NCBI RefSeq assembly: GCF_910592395.1
Contig: NC_088320.1
Span: 4,032,001-4,096,000 of the forward strand
Direction of reading: 5' to 3'
Length of the DNA: 64,000 nucleotides
Source: Lineus longissimus
Lineage: Eukaryota; Nemertea; Pilidiophora; Heteronemertea; Lineidae
Of the stretch, positions 27,201 to 38,465 are shown one piece after another (within the stretch, counting starts at the first letter, position 1; every line of letters begins with the position of its first letter). The notes beneath the pieces were generated by a model. That model made no database searches, was not told the origin of the DNA, and saw only the letters and a list, made by a program, of their open reading frames with translations. The position numbers and the translations under genes are program-made.

Positions 27201-30200
27201 TCTTGATGATTTCCTGATGCAGAAAAAGAATAACCGCATGTTTTGAATTCCACTAACCTCTTCATTACTGATGCATTTTTTAAACATTCATCAAATAACA
27301 CCAAACCTGAACCATCTTCTTCCTATCGACTCGTCTTTTTCAAGCAATGAAAAATCATTCTTTGAATAAATTTTTCAACAACATGATTATTTGTGGTAAG
27401 AAATATTGGAATCGAACTTGAGAATCAGATAAATGGGATGTGTGTATTTGATCATCGATGCAAATTCAACTTGCATCACAGTCATGCTTCTTATCAATTT
27501 CCTTTCTTTTTGATTAATAGAAAAACGTTGGGGACATGAAATGGGATTGATTATCCATCTTGTCAAGTAGATGGACAGATTATTCAAGAGCAGGCGACAT
27601 CTAGCTCGAAAATCCTTGTAAGATTTTTGGCAAGATCTTATTTAGTTTGGATGAATGCACGTCATGTACAATCAGTACATAATTCTGGTAAAATTATTAG
27701 TTAAGATCTTACACTAACTAAAAGTCAAGAATATTAAAACAAATATACGACAAGTACACAAAACTGAATACAATCTTAGCTAAGAATCTTTCTGATGAGA
27801 ATCTTATCTATATTTTTGTATATATATGTTAATTAGCATTTGCATACAAAACATATTTAAAAAAACGACAGCATTGCTTGGCCACCCAACCCACTCCCAT
27901 AAACACATCACGACCACCTCTTTTCATTGATAGTGAATTATTGAGGGGATAATAATCGGTCCCAAATTGAGGTGAAGCGGGAATTGTCATAAAACGAGCA
28001 AAACCGCGAATTTACAAGAGGCGACATCTATGAGTAAATAAATAAACCATCGTCAAGTAAAAAAAAATTCTGAAACTTTACATTATCGAACGTTATCGAA
28101 ACAACAACAAATTTCTGGATGACAAAATTTCGATTTGGTTTCGCGATGGACGAAGTGCGTTAGGAAGGTGGGAGCACAAGTAAGATTTCTAAAATAGTTG
28201 TAGCTTGCTCTGGCATATGTCTGATGATGTATGGTTTGGGGCAAACGGCGAGCTTGCGCTGACTCTTAGAGGAAACCGTTACTCAGATCAAAGGCACCGA
28301 CCTGACTCCATTCGGAGTCTGGATGAAGAACATTTAAGAGATTTTATGAATTGTTCACCGTTCTCGTCCTAAAATAGGTATCGAGTTGAGCACTAATTTA
28401 TTTACTTGAATTTATTGGTGCTTAATCCTCAAACTAACCATAAGGCCGACTATCAGCTTTGTCTACGACCGCCGATTTGCGGGCAGGGGTACCAAAAACA
28501 AGCTACTTTGCTCTATTTCAGGCATCAGTTTATGATTCGAGATCTTAGAGTCTTTTCGGTTTGGATTTTCGACGTGTTACATATATCAATCAGGCTTGAA
28601 ACAGAATTTGGGAGACCTCGCGGGGTTGCCTTTTTGAAAATATTGCTGTGCAGGAATAGACTTAAGTATCTATTAGTGTCGGAGGGCGAAGCATGAAACA
28701 CGTTGTTAACCATATGATCCTTTACTACGAGTCCCACCAACGTGACAGCACGATGTATTGAGGATGTGGCCCCAACTATTACCAGAAAGCCCAAGAATGA
28801 AGCTCAGTTAATCGCACCTCAAATCTTTCTCAGATTTTCTGATGATCGCCATCAAAGGATGATTTTGCATTTAATGACTGATGTTCACCATCCCGGATTT
28901 CAGCAGAGCTGTAAAGGCAAGAAGATTTCTTCGAAAAGTCAGGCATGTAAAAATTCAAACTGTATCAGCGTAGACCATTTGAGGCTCCGTTTCCGCGCTA
29001 CAAACTTCTTCCTGTTCTTCTCTTTTCTGACCATTTTAGAAGTTAGAATTTCGCGAATTCGTCTGCATAGTTATGTAGCAATGCTTTTGTGTATGCATAT
29101 CACAATTTCCGACCCAACAAGCTAGCCGTTACAGCCAAATTTCGCACCAACGCGCACCCGCATTGCTGCAGTGAACACCCATCAATTTCCTATCAAATCT
29201 TGTCAAAGATTTGAAAGATTCCTATAAATTATCAAAATCCTACGTCATTATATCAATCTGTATAATTCTAACCTGTCACTTTTCAACTTTCACTCAGTTT
29301 AGATGAGTGACAAACGACGAGGTGTTAGAAAACATCCAAACTGCCGGCGGCCATTTTGATAAATTCATGTCTGTTGTGCAGTGACACAACACGACATTTT
29401 CATACTTTTCCTGAAAATAGCCTCATCGTCGGACACTCATGGTATTTCACAAGAAGAAGAGAAATAAATCTCACCACTGAACCGCATTATTGATACACGT
29501 ATTTTGATTCCCCTAATGGAATTTTCAACAACGCCATTTTTGCCAAAATGATACACGACTTACGGACATTCAATGTTGATATTTATGCGAATGAAAATGC
29601 TCAAAATAAACATCCGATAATATGTTTTTAAACCACCCATCTTGGACGTAACTTCTCAATCTATAATGATAGAGAGTAAGTCATCATATCAAGTCATCAG
29701 TTTATGCGTCATTGCTAAGAAAAATCAGATTTTACCAATTGGGGCGACTTGAGTACTATTTTGGTTGTGTTACTAAAAAATTGTTCAGCAGCAATCACAA
29801 CATTTTCCTTAATGCTGACAAATATTGATAGAATATCTACATAACTGCGATAAAATTATTTTGTAAACAACTACCATTTCATGACACGCACAGTTTTGTA
29901 TCATTTGGATTTATGTTTCGAATGATACGTTTCGAATCAATTTCTTTATTCCGGGTCTAAAATGGTACATCAGCAAAAATTTATCAGAAACTTATTCAAA
30001 ACGTTGTGAGCCACAAACACATAGATGGATACGACTTATACTGCAAAACCAAACCATCCCCAAATAAATACATTAACCTATCTATATCAATAACCTATCT
30101 ACTGGTATATATCACACATGTTTGTTATAAACAACGTGTCATTACATTGCAAGTAAGTGATATTGACAGTAGTGTATGGTTATGAATAAATATCACACAT

Positions 30201-32983
30201 GTATTCCAATGTGTTTACATGTGTGTCTCTCGGTGTAATATTAGTACTCCTTCGAGTTGTACAAATGATCGAATGAAAACATTTCATAATTCCTTGATCG
30301 AAATAAAACTGGCCATGAGTGTGGCACCTTCTGTAGATGGGTTTCCCTCCTACAAGGCGTTTAGGGGCACTATACCATGAACCCTGGCTCGGGTCACTCA
30401 TTATCGCGTAGTATAGAAGTGATTGATATTATTGCACCGTAAAATACAGACATTAACCTACTTGCCGAGATATATGACCATGTCTTCATTCATTAGTTAG
30501 GGATAACAGAGTGTTATTGCCCAGTTGTGCTTTTCCACAGAGTGTACATTGCTATAGCAGGATGGCATGCATGTTTCAAACCTCATAGTACTCAATGGAA
30601 TTGTATGCGTATTTTTATTGCTGATGTCCAAGTCTGATACATGAAGATTCATGCAAGATTCACATTAGTTTAATTCGCACTTGCTTAAGTTAAGACAGCA
30701 GACCCTTTCGATGCCGTATCTTAAAGTATAATTTGCGATATTTAAAGAGTAACTCAGGACCCAGAGTTTCCTCCAAGAACGACTTATCACTCTTTACAGA
30801 GGCATGGATGCCTGACAGTTTTTAAAGTGTAGGTTCGAGATACCGAAACGGACTCGATATTAGTCTAGTGCTACAATCTTGATACATTTAGGAAGGTCAC
30901 CTTGACTGTGTGAATTATTATTATAATTTGATATATTTCATGCAAATAGATTTGAGTGTTATTTCAAAGGTCAACGTGAAGTTGAAAAATCACCAGACAC
31001 TATCTACTAGCCAATTCGTAATGTAAGATATTTGTAAACATTCTCAATAAAGCTATCAGAAGTTGTCAAAATTGTGTACCGATCTCACAACACACAATAA
31101 AGAGCTCTCCAGAAGGTTGAAGCCAAGCGCAGCCAAACACTCTCAACTCAAGATAGCGGTTTCTTTCATCTCAAGTCGGCGCTCTTTCATCTTTCTGTGA
31201 GTGAAGGATGGTTGTTGCCAAATGTGTCGGCCATCTTGGATATGTGTCAGACTTGTCAAACACTTGACGGTCCATAGAACAGTTGCGGCCACTTAGGACA
31301 GAAAGCAGCGCCATGTGTTTATTTTTCAATGAAAGCATAACCAAAGAATGGGACTGAAAACGTTATGTCGGCCTAACACGTATATTTGTCAAAAATGCCT
31401 ATATTTCTATTTCGTACATGAATAATAACACTTACGCTTATTTTTTATATCACATGTGCATGTTTGGTTTACAAAGCCAATTTGGTGATAAACGCGTAGT
31501 TAAAACTAGGAAATTCCTTCTGGTGCAAAAGTACTTCAGATTCGTTAGTAAAAGCATTTTAATACTTTTATGTACACTTACGACCCATGAAGAACGTGGC
31601 GAAAACAAAGTGGTTATGAATAAGTCCACCGTGTGCCAAATACGACACCACGTGGGGGCTATTGGTAATAGTATAATATTTTGTTGGAACAGTGAAAGTG
31701 GAGGAATTTCGATCTATCAGACCCTCATAGTATCCTTACTTTCATCGGCCAGTAATACCCCAGTGACATCGACGCGCCAACTGAATACGTGATTGAAAGC
31801 AAAGAAATCTGCATCATCTTGAAGCAGAATGTATCATGTGTGGGTGTGATGATAAAACAAATGGGACACGGTCATGCAATCGTCACTTGATCTGAATAAT
31901 CGAGCACAGGCCACTGTCACTGTGCATTGTACATTCTTGGGTAGGGCCGAAGGTTGTTTTCCCCAGGCCCGTAGCTAGCTGGCTAACTTGTGGTCGTGGG
32001 GAGAGTATGGGTAAGGGGGAAAATCACTTTTTTGTTCTTCGTCAGTCTCGATCTCTAAGCCTATGCTTCAAAAGAGGCACGTGTCGCAGCCATTGAGAAA
32101 TGCAGGCCTACAAATCGTAATTGAAGAAAAAAACAAAAAATCTTTTGAATCAGAAAAAAAAGAATACTATTAGCTAGATGCCGAGGTTGGAAAGAAACAA
32201 CCACTTTATTTCATAGACCACGGGGCGTTCATCTGCTCAGCTTCCTCCCACGTTACCCATAATTTTCGTTCTCAGATGTATTGGACTTCTCAATCTTCTT
32301 TTCCCATAAGACATTAATTTAGATTTTAAGGAGTGGTTTTAAAGCCACAACTCCTCCCTTTATAAGATTTCCTTTCAAATTCAAAGGGTCACATGAATGC
32401 TTCTTCATGTTTACCATAACCACGAACTTTACATGACTAACATTGCAACAATAGCTTTCAGATTTTCATAGCATTTTACAATAGATATCATATCCATCAC
32501 TATCTGATCTATATCAATATAGCCTGTCTATTTGCTATTGTCATATAGACAATAGGCTAGCCAACGGGTACCTGCGATGTACCCCTGTACTAAGGCGACC
32601 CCTATTTATCGAAAATAGCGTGTCTGAAATGGTCATTTCGAATGTGTCATTGGTCATCTGCTGATCTGTCAACAGTGAAAAATGCTCTCGTCATAAAACA
32701 GTTCACCACCCGAAATGTCCTCTCGTTTTACGTTCTATTCCAGATAGTGCTATTTGGAGAGGTCAGCTGATTTATCATTTCATTTAGTCCCGACATCGAG
32801 AAAGTTCGTGAGATCGGCATTCCCCGACAGCCGGGGTTCATAGTGTCTGAATACAGCAAATTGCCACCAACCATACGTTGGATTCACAATATTGCTGTTT
32901 GTTGACTTGATTCCAGATAAATCATGGTATTTATCTGTAACTCAATCTCTCTGAAACGCAAGGGGAAGACCATCTGAGTATGA
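24283..32983. other. Non-coding spacer up to the repeat island
   Basis: No gene was recognised. It contains a C14 run (24988-25001) and two patches of the degenerate AAGATTCTTA family (26720-26850 and 27600-27810). The second patch has inverted arms: TTGTAAGATTTTTGGCAAG near its left end and AGCTAAGAATCTTT near its right end. Lone YY1-type words (GGCCATCTTGG) occur near 31230. Open frames up to 127 codons (28742-29125) have no motif. Confidence 0.45.
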
Positions 32984-33136
32984 GTCTACAACAATCAGCT
33001 ACTGAACTGCTTCAGCCAGGAAATCCAGTTGAAAACCGGCAGCAAAAAGCGTGGTCCAAGCAAGAGATTTGAAGTGGACAATCAGCCTCCAGTACCAGAC
33101 TTGAGTAGCAAGAGGGCCAAACTACCGGAGATCTAA
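32984..33136 (+). pseudogene. Possible C-terminal relic of a transposon protein
   Basis: A 50-codon open frame ends at TAA 33134-33136 and has protein-like composition. It contains GSKKRGPSKRFEVD, then a proline-rich stretch, then SSKRAKLPEI. Basic KRGRPS-like plus proline segments occur near the C terminus of some cut-and-paste transposases (piggyBac-like is one thought). The match is too short to assign. The following 400 bases read as broken protein-like text. It sits at the left edge of the repeat island, which favours a transposon relic over a host gene. Confidence 0.2.
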
Positions 33137-33796
33137 AACACTATGGCACATACTGACCGGCAGTACATACCAGACAGATGGACATGCGCCTTCATTGATA
33201 GATCAGCTGTACGCGCAGTGGAGTGGGATCTACGAAAGATACCCGTGTGTTAAAAGCAATATATACCCCCTTCATCAAAAGAGGACCGTGAATGCTGCAG
33301 CAATTTCAAAGTAGAGGTGCTGACCAGAAGCCGTGAAACATTTCGAACAGGCCCAAAGACATCATCACTGATGGCCATTCTAACGGTCTTCCCCTACTGT
33401 CCACAATGCAAGCTTAAACAAAAGACATCATCGAGTCGGACATCACGGATCTGAGAGAAGACCTCCAATGTCTCACATGTAACCACAAGGTGGTCCTGCA
33501 GTGAATACCCGCCCACTACAGAATACCTGAAAATGAAAAGGCTGATACCTGAAAATGTAAAGGCTGATACCTGAAAATAAATGAAACGGCCAGGGGCCAT
33601 TGTGCTCACCGTATAGATATTTGGTGCTTTGGAATTCAACCAGGTTAAGAAACATTGTACATGTATAGTATATAGGTCAAACCAAAGTCGGTATGACATG
33701 TGATGTATCGTTGCTTGGAGTAAGTATCATAAGAATATCATCAAAAACAAGTCACTAATAAACGAGATATTGCACTTTTTACCTATTTTAGTTTTG

Positions 33797-33810
33797 GCCT
33801 CCTGGTGGCC
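33797..33810 (-). promoter_or_regulatory. CTCF-like core, one mismatch
   Basis: On the minus strand this reads GGCCACCAGGAGGC. Compared with the vertebrate CTCF core CCASYAGRKGGC it has one mismatch. It lies in the first monomer of the short-form element. Confidence 0.3.
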
Positions 33811-34096
33811 AAGCTGAGTACCAGATCAGATCGAAATTCGGTGTCCGAGGTTACATGACGTAGGGAGTAATGTGTACCAAATTTCAAGTTCATAGCTTTA
33901 GTGGTTAAGAAACGTGCCATAGTTACACTCAAGGGACCAATGTAAGCCATTTGACCTCTGTGACCTTGAAAATCAGGTCAAATCAAAAACACGTATGATA
34001 TGTGATATATCCTTGCTAGGAGAACCTACCATAAAAATGTCATCAAAAGAAATCACTAATAAGTGAGATATCACACAATTTATGTTTTCAGTTTTG

Positions 34097-34110
34097 GCCC
34101 CCTAGTGGCC
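34097..34110 (-). promoter_or_regulatory. CTCF-like core, intact
   Basis: Minus strand GGCCACTAGGGGGC fully matches CCASYAGRKGGC and is preceded by CTT on that strand. It lies in the second monomer of the short-form element, about 300 bp from the previous site. Confidence 0.4.
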
Positions 34111-34180
34111 AAGTCAAGAATCAGACCAGACCGAAATTCAGTGTCAAAGGTCATCTGACCTAGGGGGTCATGCATACAAA

Positions 34181-34870
34181 GTTTTGAGTCCATACCCCTC
34201 GCGGTTAAGAAACGTGCCACTGTTTAAGAAATAGGATACGACGACGACGACGACGGACGACCGACGACGGACGACGGACACTGCGGTGTTGTATAGACTC
34301 CCCTACGGTGAGCCAAAAAGCAATGCCGATCCATCGTCATTGTGCATATGAGGGGACCTTAGGACTGATGTTCACCGACGGTTCCACTGCAGATCCAGCC
34401 CGACATCAAGCAGCCATGTCGAGAGGCAATAACACTCTTGAAGCAGTTATGTAGAAACGACTGGAAAGCACCAATCCAAGAAAGAACCGCTATGGCTACT
34501 TGGCAGAAAAGACGCCACAACCATCCATCGTCAAGTTTTGAGTCCATAGCCCTCGCGGTTAAGAAACGTGCCACTGTTTTAGAAATAGGAGACGACGACG
34601 ACGACGACGGACGACCGACGACGGACGACGGACACTGCGGTGTTGTATACCAAAAAGCAATGTCGATCCATCGTCATTGTGCATATGAGGGGACCTTAGG
34701 ACTGATGTTCACCGCCGGTTCCACTGCAGATCCATCCCCACATCAAGCAGCCATGTCGAGAGGCAATAACACTCTTGAAGCAGTTACGCAGAAACGACTG
34801 GAAAGCACCAATCCAAGAAAGAACCGCTATGGCTACTTGGCAGAAAAGACGCCACAACCATCCATCGTCA
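34181..34870. repeat. 354-bp tandem duplication across an element boundary
   Basis: The segment 34181-34534 is repeated at 34535-34870 with few changes and a ~17-base deletion in the second copy that removes 'gactcccctacggtgagc'. The unit spans the right end of the element (GAC-rich tract) plus about 220 bp of flanking DNA ('catatgaggggaccttagg' and onward). The duplication therefore happened after insertion. The 170-codon open frame that runs through it (34438-34950) reads the two copies in a mixture of frames and is not a convincing gene. Confidence 0.85.
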
Positions 34871-35252
34871 GCGAACAGGCCACAGACAGTCACGACTGTG
34901 GCCTAAGTAGGCACCTTAAACGAATGGCAGTAAGAGATGGAGCAGAGTAAAATGAAAATACCAGACAGCAGTACAGACACCAGTCAGCTGTGCTCATCCT
35001 ACGTACAAAAGTGTCCCCTGCACCGGGATTTAAGACAAAAATTCTGTCCCCCAGACACCAAGTTGAAGAAGAACTGCTGTGGGCATGGTAGAGATTCACT
35101 GCAAGACCTAGAAACGACAAGCCATCTTCATTCGATTCTTCGCCAGTCGAATAAAAACATGTTTTTGTAGTAGACATTCAAACATGTCATCTGCAAGAAA
35201 AGAACAGCATCGGAAAGAAAAAACAAAGAACCGACGTTATCTATACTTTATT

Positions 35253-35548
35253 TATTCACATACATGACAAAGTAGAATGAAAAAGTCAGGAGCCATTGTG
35301 CTATTCACATACATGACAAAGTAGAATGAAAAAGTCAGGAGCCATTGTGCTATTCACATACATGACAAAGTAGAAGGAAAAAGTCAGGAGCCATTGTGCT
35401 ATTCACATGCATGACAAAGTAGAATGAAAAAGTCAGGAGCCATTGTGCTATTCACAAACATGACAAAGTATAATGAAAAAGGTCAGGAGCCATTGTGCTA
35501 TTCACATACATGACAAAGTAGAATGAATGAAACGGCCAGGGGCCATTG
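35253..35548. repeat. 49-bp minisatellite, six units
   Basis: Units start at 35253, 35302, 35351, 35400, 35449 and 35499 (spacing 49, 49, 49, 49, 50). Each reads tattcacatacatgacaaag, then tagaatgaaaaagtcaggag, then ccattgtgc. The last unit runs into the left end of the EEP-bearing element. The same array resumes at 38341, on the far side of that element. Confidence 0.95.
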
Positions 35549-35653
35549 TGCTCACCGTATACATCTTTTAGTAGGAAGGATCATGCTTAGTTTACAGGTG
35601 AATATGGCGAACACAATCAGGCACCAAGAATTTTTTTAGATGTGTATTGATGC

Positions 35654-36342
35654 CTAGTAATAAGACAGGGCAGTATATATAAGTTTATGATCTGACCAAT
35701 AATTGTCTATGACATCTACAAGATCAATATTGTGTGATAGGGTAGCGTTGGTGAAGACGAGGTCTAACTTTGAGTCATAATCTGTGGTGTTTTTAGTCAT
35801 GTGCTGGGTGAAATCAAATCCTGGCAGCATGTAGGTTTCTAACCTTGAATTATAGTTTTCGGTACTGGCTATTGACTTCATGTTGAAATCACCCATGATG
35901 AGGTATCGTTCAGTTGGTGCATATGTTGAAAGACATTCCTGTAGTCTGTAGACCAGGTTTTGAAATGTGCAAGTTGGTGCTGTGTAGATTGCAATGACAT
36001 GGATCACTGTATGGGAGTCTTTTGGATTGATGCAAATAGAGATTGATTCAAAGTCATTGCTGGAAATAAATATTGCTTCTCCATGATCCTTATGTCATTT
36101 TTCACATAAACCACGAGTCCATGTGGTGGTCTTTGCATGGGATTGCTAGTGTTTTGGTTATTGCGGACAAGTTGGAAATTGGTCATTGTATAGTGGTCGT
36201 TGGTATCAGATCGGTGTAAACGTGTTTCTGCTAATGCAACAATTGATGCAGCTGTCATGTTTGGATCCAGTTTCAAATCATGAAAGTGTCCGTGAACAGA
36301 TCTAGCAATGTGGTAGACAAATTTGAGTAGATTTGACGGTTG
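35654..36342 (-). pseudogene. EEP endonuclease domain, second (catalytically intact-looking) copy, frameshifted
   Basis: Mg-dependent DNA endonuclease fold of the exonuclease-endonuclease-phosphatase family. The domain starts in the reading frame shared with the upstream copy (ARSVHGHFHDLK, ALAETRL, RPPHGLVVYVKND). A frameshift near 36090 moves it into the 117-codon frame ending at 35654. There it keeps LIMGDFNMK, SKLDLVFTN and YWSDHKLIYTA. The glutamate (AET), aspartate and asparagine (GDFN) and the SDH aspartate/histidine pair expected of the active site are all present. The closest layout I know is the C-terminal endonuclease of Helentron RepHel proteins, with RSL-x-HF-x-D near its start. 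The frameshift and the lack of partner domains make it a relic. Confidence 0.75.
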
Positions 36343-37242
36343 ATATGACAGGGCAGTTCGTATTATTCGATGATTTGACCAAGTCTGGGTAACTACTTGC
36401 ACTGAGTGTATGTATTGGGAATTCAATTGATTGGTGAACATCAAATCTAATTCTGCATGTGGGCACTGGTATACTTTGTTCTTGGTTTTTTTTGTGCTCG
36501 TTTCTTCATTCAATTGATAGGTGGTCAACATACCATTATCTGATTGTGTAAATAGATGTTGATCCCTTTTGGATTGTTTTGGCAGATCGTTTGTGGTTTG
36601 CCCTCCAATATATTGTTCGAGTTGATATTTCTGCATCATGATGGTTTGCAAGTCATTTTGGTACATGTTGAGCACTATTTTTTTGACTTTCGTTGAATCT
36701 GGATCATTTGCCAGTACCGGTTTGTCAATATTAATGAAATTTCCAATGATAAAGAATTTCTGTAATTGTTGGTACGGCAAAAAGCAGGTACGGAAATTGT
36801 TCATTAGTGTTGGCCAAGTGGAATTTGGATACACATTTATGAAAAGGACATGGCATTGTTCACAAGAATTGGAGTGTGGAGGCTGTAAGTGCAGAAGGAT
36901 TGTTTCGAAAGTGTCTGTTCGATGGGTTGTTGTGTCTAAGACAGTGACATCATTCTTGATGTATATCATCAGTCTATGCATTGGTCTCATGATATTGTCT
37001 ATTGGTGGGTAATCATTACGCACAAGTTTGAAATTTGGCAAAGCATATGTTTCAGAGTAATCTGATTGTTTCAAGCCAGAATTTGCCAGTGCAATGACAG
37101 ATGCTGTTGTGATGGTTTGATTTTGTTTGATGTCATCAAAATGATCATACACTGATGCAGCATCATTGAAGACAATAGCAAGTTGTTTTCTCTGATAGAC
37201 AGGCGTGTAACACAAGGAGAGTTTGCGTTTCTGTTTCATCAA
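36343..37242 (-). pseudogene. EEP endonuclease domain, first copy with substituted active site
   Basis: About 300 codons of uninterrupted minus-strand frame, fused in frame to the second copy (412 codons in total). The order of landmarks matches the second copy: YDHFDDIK, ALANSGL, MHRLMIYIKND, FFIIGNFINID, AELDLMFTN, TWSNHRIIRTALSY. The catalytic positions are changed. The glutamate of AET is N, GDFN is GNFIN, and SDH is SNH. About 90 residues rich in Q, N, K and T separate the GNFIN and AELDL landmarks, compared with about 36 in the second copy. The two domains therefore look like a tandem duplication in which this copy lost catalysis while keeping an open frame. No starting methionine is convincing; the 5' end is probably truncated. 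Confidence 0.72.
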
Positions 37243-37566
37243 AACGTGCCACGATTGGTGAAATTTTAGGGTTTGACCTCTGTGACATTGAACAGTAGGT
37301 CAAATCAAAAACCCGTGCGACATTGACCTCATTTTCTGTCAACATGTAATGCTGCCTTATCGGGGTCTACAAACTAAATTTAAAGACAAAACATGCCACG
37401 ATCGGTGAAAATTTAGGGTTTGACCCCTGTGACCTTGAACAGTAGGTCAAATCAAAAACCCGTACGAAATGTGATGTATCCTTGCTAGGGGTAACCACCA
37501 TAAAAGTTTTATCAAAAACAAATCAGTAATAAGCGAGATATCACACTTTTTAAGTTTTGTGTTTTA

Positions 37567-37580
37567 GCCCCCTGGTGGCC
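37567..37580 (-). promoter_or_regulatory. CTCF-like core, intact
   Basis: Minus strand GGCCACCAGGGGGC, preceded by CTT. The 15 bases TGGCCACCAGGGGGC equal the first 15 of the well-known vertebrate CTCF consensus. First full monomer of the array. Confidence 0.42.
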
Positions 37581-37843
37581 AAGTCAAGAATCAGACCCGA
37601 GCGAAATTCAGTGTCAGGGTACATATGACCTTGGGCATGATGTTATCAAAGTTTCAGGTTCATAGCACAAGCGGTTAAGAAACGAGCCACTATTGTAGAA
37701 ATTTTAGAGTTTGACCTCTGCGACCTTGACAAGTAGGTCAAATCAAAAACCCATATGATAGCTAGGGGTAACCACCATATGTGTTTTATCAAAAACAAAT
37801 CAGTAATAAGCGAGATATCACACTTTTTATGTTTTGTGTATTA

Positions 37844-37857
37844 GCCCCCTGGTGGCC
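37844..37857 (-). promoter_or_regulatory. CTCF-like core, intact
   Basis: Same 15-base minus-strand match as the site at 37567, 277 bp further on, in the next monomer and in the same orientation. Confidence 0.42.
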
Positions 37858-38134
37858 AAGTCAAGAATCAGACCCGAGCGAAATTCAGTGTCAGGGTACA
37901 TATGACCTTGGGCATGATGTTATCAAAGTTTCAGGTTCATAGCACAAGCGGTTAAGAAACGAGCCACTATCAGTGAAATTTTAGAGTTTGACCTCTGCGA
38001 CCTTGACGAGTTCGTCAAATCAAAAACCCGTATGAGATGTGATGTATCCTTGCTCTGGGTAACCACTATAAAAGTTTTATTAAAAACAAATCAGTAATAA
38101 GCGAGATATCACACTTTTTAAGTTTTTGGTTTTA

Positions 38135-38148
38135 GCCCCCTGGTGGCC
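38135..38148 (-). promoter_or_regulatory. CTCF-like core, intact
   Basis: Third intact site of the array, same orientation, 291 bp beyond the previous one. It is followed on the + strand by 'aagtcgagaatcagaccgga'. Confidence 0.42.
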
Positions 38149-38340
38149 AAGTCGAGAATCAGACCGGACCGAAATTCAGTGTCAGGGTACATATGACCTT
38201 GGCCATGATGTGTAAGAAGGTTCAGGTTCGTAGCACAAGTGGTTAAGAAACGTGCCACAGGATACGACGGACGACGACGACGACGACGACGACGACGGAC
38301 ACAGAGCTATCGTATAGACTCCCCTTAGGATGAGCCAAAA

Positions 38341-38465
38341 CGGTCAGGAGCCATTGTGCTATTCACATACATGACAAAGTAGAAGGAAAAAAGGTCAGGA
38401 GCCATTGTGCTATTCACAAACATGACAAAGTAGAATGAAAAGTCAGGAGCCATTGTGCTATTTAT
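38341..38465. repeat. 49-bp minisatellite, right-hand block
   Basis: Two and a half units of the same repeat as at 35253 (gtcaggagccattgtgctat, tcacatacatgacaaagtag). It starts directly after the right end of the EEP-bearing element. Confidence 0.9.

Larger units (their letters stand above)
33522..34318. mobile_element. Non-autonomous dispersed element, short form
   Basis: Begins with three ~20-bp repeats of 'ggctgatacctgaaaatg', followed by a conserved left-end word, aacggccaggggccattg-tgctcaccgtata (33580-33614). It then carries two diverged ~300-bp monomers. Each monomer has 'gttttggccccctggtggcc', 'cgaaattcagtgtc', 'gcggttaagaaacgtgcca' and 'tttgacctctgtgaccttg'. It ends with a (GAC)n-rich tract and 'tatagactcccctacggtgagcc'. 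The two ends share an inverted GCTCACCGTA / TACGGTGAGC. Other copies lie at 35525-38336 and 39440-40385. It has no coding capacity. It resembles abundant non-autonomous families of marine invertebrates; the exact class is not known to me. Confidence 0.6.
37410..38300. repeat. Tandem ~280-bp monomers of the dispersed element
   Basis: Monomers begin with 'aattttagagtttgacctct' near 37410, 37698 and 37975; a truncated one lies at about 37240-37400. Each carries 'aggtcaaatcaaaaacccgt', 'aagcgagatatcacac', 'agccccctggtggccaagtc', 'cgaaattcagtgtcagggta' and 'gcggttaagaaacg'. The array closes with a (GAC)n tract at 38261-38296. The monomers are more alike here than the scattered copies, which suggests local amplification. 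Confidence 0.85.
35525..38336. mobile_element. Long form of the dispersed element, carrying an EEP endonuclease relic
   Basis: The left end (aatgaaacggccaggggcca, then ttgtgctcaccgtata) is the same as that of the 33.6-kb copy. The right end, a GAC-rich tract followed by tatagactccccttaggatgagcc, is also the same. Between them this copy holds a minus-strand EEP-domain relic (35654-37242) and then about 3.5 of the ~280-bp monomers. The two ends are flanked by blocks of one 49-bp array, as if the element had inserted into the array or the array had grown from its edge. The simplest reading is that the short copies are internally deleted relatives of an element that once carried an endonuclease gene. 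EEP domains of this type occur in Helentron-class Helitrons and in LINEs. No Rep, helicase or reverse transcriptase is present. Confidence 0.55.

Noticed and set aside
28300-28345. VWMKN in a plus-strand frame
   Set aside because: The frame stops two codons later with no donor site, and the YP of a hexapeptide is absent.
34438-35170. 170-codon and 77-codon plus-strand open frames
   Set aside because: The first is created by the 354-bp tandem duplication and crosses repeat DNA. The second has a faint transposon-protein look but nothing diagnostic.
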